64,000 nt of DNA from Rhizobium sp. P40RR-XXII. GTDB lineage: Bacteria; Pseudomonadota; Alphaproteobacteria; Rhizobiales; Rhizobiaceae. The notes under the pieces are model-generated. The model saw only the letters and a list, made by a program, of their open reading frames with translations, was not told where the DNA came from and did no database searches. Positions within the stretch are counted from its first letter, which is position 1. Each line of letters starts with the position of its first letter. Location of the stretch: positions 47,713 through 111,712 of the forward strand of contig NZ_JABAII010000021.1 in the NCBI RefSeq assembly GCF_012641405.1, in the 5' to 3' direction. A program made the position numbers and the translations under genes. Below are positions 35,403 to 43,042 of the stretch, in pieces.

Positions 35403-37073
35403 TCAGAGCCCAAGGCTCGCGCGATACAGTTTCAGCTGCTTATCGCGGCCGATCTGATCGGTGATCTTTTCCCAGGCGGCGGCGATGGCATCTGCGGTTT
35501 CCTGGGCCGACTTGTACTTGCCGCCATAGCCTTTCGCCAATTCGTCTTCCGCGACGGAATAGTATTGGAAAATGCCCGGGATACGCGGCTCAACAGCACG
35601 GTTCGGGTGGTTATAGGAGCCGAATTGCGACTTTAGATAGTTCGAGATGTAGTCGCCCTTGTAGCCGGCGGCCACCCATTCTTCGATCTTGGACTGGCTG
35701 TTGCGGTGTACCTGGAAGCCCGACGGATACATGGCCGTCCAAATCGCCAGATCCTTGCCTCCGAGATGGGCGGCGGCGCTCCACGCAGCACGGTGTTTCA
35801 GCTTGTCGCTTTCCACGCGGGCCATGACGTAGATGCCCCATCCGAGATAAGCGCAGTTCGGCGCATAATTCACGCCGTCCTTTGCCTTCACCCATTTACC
35901 GGCCTTGCGGTCATATACATCCTCGGACCCAGGCAGAATGTCGAAAGCAGCAACCTCGCCGACGACCGATGTGTCGGACGTGTTTGCCTGCTGGCCGATA
36001 TCGCCCCACCATGTGACCATGGAACCAGTACCGGCGAGGAACTGCTGGAACCCGGTCGTGCCCGGATCGGCGTTGATCTGGTCGGTGGGTTCGTAAGATA
36101 GGAGGTCCATCGCTTCCTGAATAGCGCGGACCCAGCCGGGACTATTGACGAGCGGCTTCATGTTTTCAGGGTCAAACAGCCAAGCTGGATCGCCCGGCAC
36201 CTTCACATAGGCGGTTGCCCGGTCTTCCAAGAAGTAGAAGCCAAAGCCACCCCAGCCCTTATACGGGTCGAGATAACCATAGGCCGGGCCGTTTGACAGC
36301 GGATCCTTCTTACCTTTCAGGAACTTCGAAACTTCTTGAACCTGAGCCCAGGTCTTCGGAACGCTCCATTCACCAGAGTGGCCTTCGTCCTTCCAAGCCT
36401 TGGCAAGGGCCATGTCGCTGAAATAGTCAGCGCGGTAATTGAAGTTATGGCAGTCGCCGTCAATCGTTACGCGATAGGTCTTGCCGTCCCAGGTCCCAAC
36501 GGGAGGCTTAAGATAATCCACGTAGTCGTCAATATCGATCTGCTTCTTTACCCAATCGGGCATCTCGGATAGCAGACCCTTGCCGGCTGTATCACCCTCG
36601 AAGGGCGCGCCCATTTCAAGAATGTCGAAATCGACGGTACCAGTAGCGATCGACTGCTGCAGGCGGGCATTATAATCGGCCTGAGCCAGGTCGATCCATT
36701 TGATCTTGGCGCCGGTATAAGCCTCCCATGGCTTCAGGAAGCCGCGGAACAGGAAATTGTGGAGATTTTGGTTGTTAAGCCCCATGAAGGTCAGCTCAAC
36801 GCCAGCAAACTCGCCCTGCTTGACGTTGGCCTTGGTCGGCCCAAGGCAAAGCTCACCTACTTTCTGCCAGTCGGCATCCGTTGGCGCGCCCTTGCCTACG
36901 CCGGGAATTTTCAGAATTTGTGCCCGGACGTCATCCGCGGCAAACGCCCAAGACGGCAATCCGCCCATGACGCTGGAAACACCCATAAGCGCGGCAGCGC
37001 TCCCCGTGCCGCGCAGGATGTCGCGACGGCTTGCCTGACGGCGCATCAATGCATCGTATACTTCGAGTTTCAT
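35403..37073 (-). CDS. Tat-exported ABC sugar-binding protein
   Basis: The 556-residue precursor carries a twin-arginine signal, SRRDILRG at about 15-22, followed by a hydrophobic stretch and WAFAADD. It should be exported folded through Tat. The mature part is a large family-1 solute-binding protein (LTFMGLNNQNLHNFLFRGFL, then GFQQFLAGTGSMVTWWGDIG). At over 500 residues it is longer than typical CUT1 binders. It heads the minus-strand operon of permeases, regulator, mutarotase and ribokinase. Confidence 0.92.
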   Translation of the reverse strand: MKLEVYDALMRRQASRRDILRGTGSAAALMGVSSVMGGLPSWAFAADDVRAQILKIPGVGKGAPTDADWQKVGELCLGPTKANVKQGEFAGVELTFMGLNNQNLHNFLFRGFLKPWEAYTGAKIKWIDLAQADYNARLQQSIATGTVDFDILEMGAPFEGDTAGKGLLSEMPDWVKKQIDIDDYVDYLKPPVGTWDGKTYRVTIDGDCHNFNYRADYFSDMALAKAWKDEGHSGEWSVPKTWAQVQEVSKFLKGKKDPLSNGPAYGYLDPYKGWGGFGFYFLEDRATAYVKVPGDPAWLFDPENMKPLVNSPGWVRAIQEAMDLLSYEPTDQINADPGTTGFQQFLAGTGSMVTWWGDIGQQANTSDTSVVGEVAAFDILPGSEDVYDRKAGKWVKAKDGVNYAPNCAYLGWGIYVMARVESDKLKHRAAWSAAAHLGGKDLAIWTAMYPSGFQVHRNSQSKIEEWVAAGYKGDYISNYLKSQFGSYNHPNRAVEPRIPGIFQYYSVAEDELAKGYGGKYKSAQETADAIAAAWEKITDQIGRDKQLKLYRASLGL

Positions 37074-37177
37074 GTGGTCTCCTCCGTTTTGTCCCCGGTG
37101 ATCTGCCCGCCGGTTGATGCGGAACCAGTCGCAAAATTTACACTGGTCTGCTGCAAAGCTATCTGTTATTCAACGAA

Positions 37178-37191
37178 ATGAAACGTTTCAT
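37178..37191. promoter_or_regulatory. LacI-type operator 1, ATGAAACGTTTCAT
   Basis: A perfect 14-bp palindrome with central CG, identical to the one at 37266-37279. It lies about 105 bases before the binding-protein start, downstream of the predicted minus-strand promoter. Confidence 0.85.
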
Positions 37192-37231
37192 CAGTTGCGT
37201 TTGACACCGCTCCTCTCGGTCTCGATGAGGA

Positions 37232-37259
37232 GAATTAGACAGTAGCCGTAAAATGTCAA
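37232..37259 (-). promoter_or_regulatory. Promoter of the second sugar operon
   Basis: On the minus strand TTGACA (37259-37254) and TAATTC (37237-37232) are separated by 16 bases. Operators lie on both sides of it. Confidence 0.55.
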
Positions 37260-37265
37260 TCGAAA

Positions 37266-37279
37266 ATGAAACGTTTCAT
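37266..37279. promoter_or_regulatory. LacI-type operator 2, ATGAAACGTTTCAT
   Basis: The second perfect copy of the palindrome, with its centre 88 bases from the first. That is about eight helical turns, so one LacI-type tetramer could bridge both and control both directions. Confidence 0.85.
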
Positions 37280-37420
37280 AGAGGGGGATTCCGCGATATT
37301 TCATACGGCGGTGCATGGCGCAATGTGCCCGGGCCGCGGATGAAGAGACCGTTGAAAGAATGAGAGAATGCCTCGGTGAAAGCCTTGAAAAATGGCTTTT
37401 GCGTAGGCAGAGGGAGCGAG

Positions 37421-38485
37421 ATGGCTGAAGTTAAAGTATCTGGGGCGCAAAAGACCTACGGCGCCATGAAAGTTCTCCACGGGATCGATATCGAAATCGA
37501 TGATGGCGAATTTGTCGTGCTCGTCGGCCCTTCCGGCTGCGGCAAGTCTACATTGCTGCGAATGGTGGCGGGACTTGAAAGCATTACCGGTGGAACGATT
37601 TCAATTGGGGGCCGCGTCGTTAACAACGTGCCTCCTAAGGACCGCGACATCGCGATGGTATTCCAGAGCTATGCGCTCTATCCGCACAAGACGGTGGCAG
37701 AGAACATGGTCTTTGCGCTACGCCTTCAGAAGCAGCCGGCAGATGTCATCAAGCAGCGCCTGCAAGCAGCAGCCGAGACGCTCGATCTCGTGCCTTATCT
37801 TGACCGCTATCCGCGTCAGCTATCCGGTGGCCAGCGCCAGCGTGTGGCTATGGGCCGTGCAATCGTTCGCTCGCCGCAAGTCTTCCTGTTCGATGAGCCG
37901 CTGTCCAACCTCGACGCCAAGCTGCGTGTACAAATGCGCAAGGAAATCAAGGAACTGCATCAGCGGCTCAATACGACGACAATCTATGTAACTCATGACC
38001 AGGTAGAAGCCATGACCATGGCCGACAAAATCGTGGTTATGCAGGGCGGCCATGTCGAGCAGATCGGCACGCCGCTCGACCTCTACGACTGGCCAAACAA
38101 CACGTTCGTAGCGACCTTCATCGGCTCGCCGTCCATGAACCTCATGAAGGGCAAGTACAAAGCCGATGGGCACATCTTCGTCTCCGAGACCGGTGATGAG
38201 ATCGCTCTGGGTTTCGCGCCCGCTGCCACCGACGGTCAGACGGTCCAGCTCGGGGTTCGTCCAGAACATCTGCAGCTTGGCGACGCCGGCCTGAAAGCAA
38301 CAGTGAATGTGACGGAGCCGACCGGCCACGAGACCATGGTTTTCCTGCGCTACGGCAATAGCGAGCTCGTTGCGGTCTTTTCCGAACGGCACGATTTCCG
38401 TCCTGGAGACGAAGTCACCGTCATCCCTCGCGTCGGAAAGCTACATCTCTTCGATGCACAGTCAGGCCGAACATTACGGCAGTAG
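37421..38485 (+). CDS. ABC sugar importer ATPase, divergent from its operon
   Basis: The 354-residue UgpC/MalK-type ATPase has Walker A GPSGCGKSTLL, signature LSGGQRQRVAMGRAI, Walker B FLFDEPLSNLDAKLR, switch YVTHDQVEAMTMA and a C-terminal OB-type domain. ATG 37421 has GGGAG in front. It is transcribed away from the permease and binding-protein genes but shares their control region, so it most likely powers that importer. Confidence 0.93.
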   Translation: MAEVKVSGAQKTYGAMKVLHGIDIEIDDGEFVVLVGPSGCGKSTLLRMVAGLESITGGTISIGGRVVNNVPPKDRDIAMVFQSYALYPHKTVAENMVFALRLQKQPADVIKQRLQAAAETLDLVPYLDRYPRQLSGGQRQRVAMGRAIVRSPQVFLFDEPLSNLDAKLRVQMRKEIKELHQRLNTTTIYVTHDQVEAMTMADKIVVMQGGHVEQIGTPLDLYDWPNNTFVATFIGSPSMNLMKGKYKADGHIFVSETGDEIALGFAPAATDGQTVQLGVRPEHLQLGDAGLKATVNVTEPTGHETMVFLRYGNSELVAVFSERHDFRPGDEVTVIPRVGKLHLFDAQSGRTLRQ

Positions 38486-38489
38486 CTGG

Positions 38490-38543
38490 TTTCCATGCAA
38501 AACTGAGCCGGTTAGGCATATAATTTCCATTGAGAATTGAGCC
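38490..38543 (+). repeat. Two imperfect 20-base repeats, possible IS21-like end
   Basis: TTTCCATGCAAAACTGAGCC (38490-38509) and TTTCCATTGAGAATTGAGCC (38524-38543) match at 16 of 20 positions with a 34-base period. Multiple terminal repeats ending in TGAGCC are a habit of IS21-family ends. No istA or istB is present, so this would be a solo remnant. Confidence 0.4.
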
Positions 38544-38545
38544 AT

Positions 38546-38935
38546 GTGAACCTTCCCCCAACTACGCGCAAGCTTCTGCAAGAAAATGCAATTGCCATCG
38601 AAAATGACATTCGCGACCTCTTGCGCAACTTTGGGCTCAAAGTCGGCGTAGTTGGGGCGGCCTGTTTCGAGGATAGGACCGTGAGCTGACCGAAGACATG
38701 CCCGATCTGGCAGAGATCATGGACGCCCTCCTGACCACCAGGCAGAGGCTACGTGAGGAGTTTTCCCGCCTGCATCGGAAAGTGTTGGAAATCGCCAAAG
38801 GTAGTGCGACCTGCACACGCTTAATGACGCTTCCTGGTGTCGGCCCGGTTACGTCGCTCTCTTTTATCAGCACGATCGACGTACCTGCCCGCTTCCGAAA
38901 CGATCATCTAACTTTGAAGCTACTTGTGTATAGGA
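38546..38935 (+). pseudogene. IS110-family transposase remnant 2
   Basis: One frame reads AIENDIRDLLRNFGLKVG and stops at about 38687. The next frame continues RELTEDMPDLAEIMDALL, then LMTLPGVGPVTSLSFISTID and PARFRN before degenerating near 38910. Both parts match the middle of IS110 transposases, joined by a frameshift near 38678. The N-terminal DEDD part and the C-terminus are gone. It lies directly before the second XRE/375-aa module. Confidence 0.85.
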
Positions 38936-38989
38936 GTGGGCAACCGCTCGACAGAGTCTAGCGTACCATCAATATGGTCGCTCGATGAT

Positions 38990-39223
38990 TTAACTTCTTG
39001 GTTTGGAAAAGCGGACGCCGGCGCCACCGCCGTTTTCCGGGATAAACTCGATGCCAGCGGCCTCGAACGCTCCACGGATGGCCTCCAATGTCGCCGCATA
39101 CCCCGGACGACCGGCTTCGATCCTAGTCACCGTCGCCGCCGTAATATTAGCCCGGCTTGCGAGATCCCGAACGCCCCACTTCAGAGCAGCTCGCGCCATT
39201 CGGATTTGATCGGCAGTCAACAT
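38990..39223 (-). CDS. XRE-family HTH regulator, partner of the 375-aa protein (copy 2)
   Basis: A 77-residue regulator, MLTADQIRMARAALKWGVRD and onward, with helix-turn-helix LASRANITAATVTRIEAG and a tail FEAAGIEFIPENGGGAGVRF. It aligns with the 79-residue regulator at 23189 along its whole length but differs at roughly half its residues. AAGG precedes ATG 39223. It is divergent from the second 375-aa gene, 122 bases away. Confidence 0.9.
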   Translation of the reverse strand: MLTADQIRMARAALKWGVRDLASRANITAATVTRIEAGRPGYAATLEAIRGAFEAAGIEFIPENGGGAGVRFSKPRS

Positions 39224-39333
39224 TATAACCTTGACATAATCTTTATATGATTCAAACTCTCTGGGACGGTTCACAGCGGCCACGCAGAGTGCTTGCGACA
39301 CTCTCCGTGACCTGACCGCAATTCAAGCTTCAG

Positions 39334-40475
39334 GGAGCTCGGATCATGGCTGATTCTGAGAATAGCAGAACTTTGCCCGCATTTGCCCGCGGAAAAATAA
39401 GCCCATTCCCTCCGACGTGTGAAACCCTCCCGCGCGTGATCGACCGCCGGAACCTGCTTGCCGTCGCGTCGCGCCTATTGAATTCTCACATCGAAGATCC
39501 TGACGCTCGGCGAACAGAGCCTGGACCAACGCCCGTCAGGGAATTGTGGCCGAAATGGTATGCGCTTTATCAGCAGCAGGTGAAGGCCACTCGTCTCAGA
39601 GAAAAACTTGAGAAGGAATTGCTCGAAGAGGCCGGTGGTCTTCCGGCAGCGACGCTGCCGAGTGTTGGAAAGGATGGCGTCGTTAAGGTTCATTCGTTTG
39701 CCGACATCAATCGAATGGCAACGCAGCTTAATGCCGGAGACCTGTCTCGGGCGCGCGCCGAGCTTCGAAGGCGCCGGAAACGATGGAAAGACGCGGATCA
39801 GCGTTTGGGATACAGCGCGGCGCTCGCCCTCGAACAGGAGCTTGCCGAAGGGGCCGGAATATCGGGACGCGTCATGGGGATCACACCACCCTCCTCCCTG
39901 ATGGAAGTCACCGCGAAACTCCATTGCCTGATCGTCATGCATGATCCCGGCCTGAAGCTCGAAGATGCCCCCTGGCCCGAGCTGCGCACGATGCTGAAGG
40001 ATCTTATCCGCCTTGCTGAGAAGCGTCGGCCGACATCATGCAAGCGACCTACACAGCCTGGCAAAGCGGCAGGCGTTCGGAGCATTCTAAACCTGGCGAC
40101 ACACTACCAAGAGGCGGCCAGGAAGCTTGGCGAGGGCTCGTCCAAGCCCAACCAGGCTCCACAGCGTCTTCTGGCGCTCCATGCGATGGAACTCTACCTG
40201 AATGCATTCCTGCTCGCCAAAGGCGTGGACCCCACGATGGTAGGCGATTTCCGGCCCGACCTCGGCGAGCGGACGCGGATAGCGACCGACGCTGGCCTTA
40301 TCCTGCGCAAGCGGACGATGGCGCATCTGGCCACACTCTCCGCAAGCAACGAGCATCACGTCATCAGCCATGCCCCGGAGCTTGCGTCCACGCTGTCCCA
40401 GATGAACCGAGTTATGGCGACGGTCGATGAGCTCTCGCGCAAGGTGAGAAGGGCGTTGCGGGGAGCGTCGTGATT
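39334..40475 (+). repeat. Direct repeat copy 2 (matches 23552-24693)
   Basis: The second copy of the 1.14-kb repeat. Its match to copy 1 ends precisely at the stop codon; the sequences after it are unrelated. Confidence 0.92.
39346..40473 (+). CDS. 375-aa protein with HEPN-like C-terminal domain (copy 2)
   Basis: By eye this differs from the copy at 23564 at only about nine of 375 residues. The changes cluster near residues 19-21 and in the C-terminal domain (G225E, G301D, H304P, V325M, Q345E, P346L, I353M). H304P changes the HDL motif common in HEPN domains, which may weaken this copy, while R321 and H327 remain. The arrangement with a divergent XRE gene is the same as copy 1. Its function is not known. 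Confidence 0.75.
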   Translation: MADSENSRTLPAFARGKISPFPPTCETLPRVIDRRNLLAVASRLLNSHIEDPDARRTEPGPTPVRELWPKWYALYQQQVKATRLREKLEKELLEEAGGLPAATLPSVGKDGVVKVHSFADINRMATQLNAGDLSRARAELRRRRKRWKDADQRLGYSAALALEQELAEGAGISGRVMGITPPSSLMEVTAKLHCLIVMHDPGLKLEDAPWPELRTMLKDLIRLAEKRRPTSCKRPTQPGKAAGVRSILNLATHYQEAARKLGEGSSKPNQAPQRLLALHAMELYLNAFLLAKGVDPTMVGDFRPDLGERTRIATDAGLILRKRTMAHLATLSASNEHHVISHAPELASTLSQMNRVMATVDELSRKVRRALRGAS

Positions 40476-41066
40476 TCATCTGACATACGCAGCGCTGGCT
40501 GGCCGCACTTCAAGTCTGCAGCAATTTGGCCGCCTTGAAGGAATATGAACTGCCGACCCGTCGATGACTTGTTGTGATCACTGCATTTCCCTATGAGGCC
40601 AGCTACCTGCTATGGGAGTGGCCGAAATGGGGCCGAAAGCCCATAGGCAAAGCCGGGTCGGGGATTCAATGAGATGGGCTCCCTTTTATCACCGGCCCTG
40701 CTCCTTGGCGGCCCGATCGACGCGCCCCCGAGATCGCTTTTGCGCATCGCCCTCAAAAATCATTGACGCCGTCCCTGCCGTGAAGTCGAGGACGGGTCCG
40801 AGGGTCGGCCGATATTAGCTAGCTCGACGCGTTCCGCTGGCATTCACTGCGAGGTCGGAACATCTCCCATCGAATCGCCAAGGGACTTAACAAGAGTTTA
40901 CCCTAGGAGCCGACACTGGCAATGGCTGTGAACTTTATTCAGACTATAATCAATGCCGCCAACGCGACGCCCCGCTGTGGCAAAAACCGTGATCAAAGGG
41001 CATCGGGCGTCAGGCATTAAGCTCCCGGACATTGCAGGCTCGTGCGGCACACCATCGACCGGTTGA
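40476..41066. other. 590-base gap without recognisable genes
   Basis: The only structure noticed is an inverted pair CTATGGG/CCCATAG at 40610-40646 with an inner GGCC/GGCC stem, which could end the transcript of the 375-aa gene. Short frames here do not resemble known proteins. Confidence 0.4.
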
Positions 41067-42050
41067 TTAGGCCAACTTCTGCCTCCCATAGAGCAACAGC
41101 ATGCAGACAATTACCGCGCCGTAGATTAACTGCCGCCCGGCCTCTTCGATCTGCATGACCGACAGGATCGACTGCAGCAGCGTGATGAGGATCACGCCGG
41201 CGATCGTCCCGAGATAGGAGCCCTTGCCGCCGAGCACATGCGTACCGCCGAGGACGACGGCTGCGATCGACGGCAGCAGATAGGCATCCCCCATAGACTG
41301 CGAAGCCTTGGAGGCATAGCCGGCGAGCAAGACGCCGCCGAGCGCACTCAGCGCCCCGGATATGACGAAGGCGAGCATGGTGATGCGGCGCGTATCGATG
41401 CCGGACATATAGGCGGCGCGTTCACGATTACCGATGGCATAGAGCGAGCGGCCGAAGGTCGTCCGCGTCAGGAGGAAGATCGCCAGAATGCCGATGATCA
41501 GCCAGACGACCACGCCGTTCGGCACTGACGGGATGACATAGCCGGTCGCAATGAAGCGCATGGCCGGCGAAGCGGAATCCTGCGGCGAGAACCCGCCGGT
41601 GTAGACGACCATCAACCCCTGCACGACGGCATTGGTGGCGAGCGTGATGATCATCGAGGGAATGCGCAGATAGGCGACCGCCGCTCCGTTGAAGGCGCCG
41701 ATGACGGCGCCGCAGATAATGCCGAACGGAATGGCGAAAGCAGACCCGCTGGTGCCATAGGCCGTCGCGGCACAGGCCATCATCGCCCCCGCCGTCACCA
41801 CCCATGGCACGGAGAGATCGATCTGCCCGAGCAGGATTACCACCATCATGCCTGTGGCGATGACGCCAAGAAAGGAGGCGACCTTCAGCTGCTGCAGCAG
41901 ATAATCCGGGGACAGGAAATTGCGTGAATAGAGCGAACCGCCGAGCAGCAACAGGATGATGCAGCCGAAGGCGATGGCTACGGCAGGATCGATGCCGCGC
42001 AAGCGGGCCGGGATGATGGATTGCCGCATGGCCGATGCATCCTCGCTCAT
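41067..42050 (-). CDS. Ribose-type ABC importer permease 2
   Basis: The 327-residue CUT2 permease has eight to ten hydrophobic segments and the family motifs GMMVVILLGQIDLSVPWVV, IPSMIITLATNAVVQG and SIAAVVLGGTHVLGGKGSYLGT. Its ATG overlaps the stop of permease 1 by four bases. It ends the operon of binding protein, ATPase and two permeases. Confidence 0.94.
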   Translation of the reverse strand: MSEDASAMRQSIIPARLRGIDPAVAIAFGCIILLLLGGSLYSRNFLSPDYLLQQLKVASFLGVIATGMMVVILLGQIDLSVPWVVTAGAMMACAATAYGTSGSAFAIPFGIICGAVIGAFNGAAVAYLRIPSMIITLATNAVVQGLMVVYTGGFSPQDSASPAMRFIATGYVIPSVPNGVVVWLIIGILAIFLLTRTTFGRSLYAIGNRERAAYMSGIDTRRITMLAFVISGALSALGGVLLAGYASKASQSMGDAYLLPSIAAVVLGGTHVLGGKGSYLGTIAGVILITLLQSILSVMQIEEAGRQLIYGAVIVCMLLLYGRQKLA

Positions 42051-43042
42051 TGGAACCACTCCAGCCTGTTGCGCACGCGCGCCAATCCGATGGAGCCGAT
42101 GCTGATCGCCACCAGCAATACGATACCCTGGAAGAGTGGCTGCCAGAGCGGATCGAGATCAAAGACGAAAAGCAGATCGCCGATGGTGCGGAAGGCGAGC
42201 GCGCCCAACACCGCGCCGATCGCGCTTCCCCGCCCGCCGGCAAGCGAGACGCCGCCGAGAACGACGGCCGCAATCGAGTAGAGCGTATAGGCATTGCCGC
42301 TCGCGAATGCGGCCTCCCCCGTATAGGAGAAAAAGGTGAGATAGAGGCCACCGATTGCGGACAGCAGGCCACCCAGCGCATAGGCGGCAAGCTTTGCCCG
42401 CTTGATCGGCATGCCCGACATATAGGCCGCGGTCTCGGACGAACCCGCGGCATAGGCCGCGCGTCCCAACACCGACCGACTGAACGGCACCCAGATGATC
42501 AGGATCGTCAGTGCCAGAACGACGAGGCTCGCCGGGACCACACCGAAAAGCTTTGAGGTGAAGGCGTCCGCCAGATCCTCGTTGACGGAACCGCCGGGCG
42601 ACGGACGCAGCAGCAGCGCGAGGCCGAAGAAGACGGCACTGGTCGCGATCGTTGTCACGATCGGCTGAAGCCTGCCGACGATGATGATCAGCCCATTCAG
42701 CAGACCGCAGGCAAGGCCGGCAAGAAGAACCGCGACGACGCCGATTCCCGTCTGCAGCGGCGAGCCGACGACGAGCCAGGAGGCCAGGCAATTGCAAAGG
42801 ATCAGAATCATGCCGGCGGATAGATCGATGCCTGACGTGATGACCACGAAACATTGCGCCATGGCGACAAAGGCGAGAAGCGTCGCTTTGTTGGCCGCCG
42901 TCTGCACGACATTCGACGTGAAGCCGGCCGGATGGTTACTGACATAGACGATGAACATGACCACGAACAGCGTGGCCGCGAGCAACGTACCCTTGTGCTG
43001 CGCATGCCAAAACCGCCAGTCGCCGGGAGACGTCTTGCTCAT
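42047..43042 (-). CDS. Ribose-type ABC importer permease 1
   Basis: A 331-residue CUT2 permease with CFVVITSGIDLSAGMILIL, GRLQPIVTTIATSAVFFG and IAAVVLGGVSLAGGRGSAIG. It is paralogous to the following permease, with which it should form a heterodimeric channel. Its start overlaps the ATPase stop by four bases. Confidence 0.94.
   Translation of the reverse strand: MSKTSPGDWRFWHAQHKGTLLAATLFVVMFIVYVSNHPAGFTSNVVQTAANKATLLAFVAMAQCFVVITSGIDLSAGMILILCNCLASWLVVGSPLQTGIGVVAVLLAGLACGLLNGLIIIVGRLQPIVTTIATSAVFFGLALLLRPSPGGSVNEDLADAFTSKLFGVVPASLVVLALTILIIWVPFSRSVLGRAAYAAGSSETAAYMSGMPIKRAKLAAYALGGLLSAIGGLYLTFFSYTGEAAFASGNAYTLYSIAAVVLGGVSLAGGRGSAIGAVLGALAFRTIGDLLFVFDLDPLWQPLFQGIVLLVAISIGSIGLARVRNRLEWFQ

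Larger units (their letters stand above)
37074..37420. other. Divergent control region of the second sugar system
   Basis: The 347-base gap between the binding-protein gene and the divergent ATPase gene holds two identical operators and a promoter (listed separately). A plus-strand TTGACA at 37201 could serve the ATPase gene, but its -10 box is poor. Confidence 0.6.
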
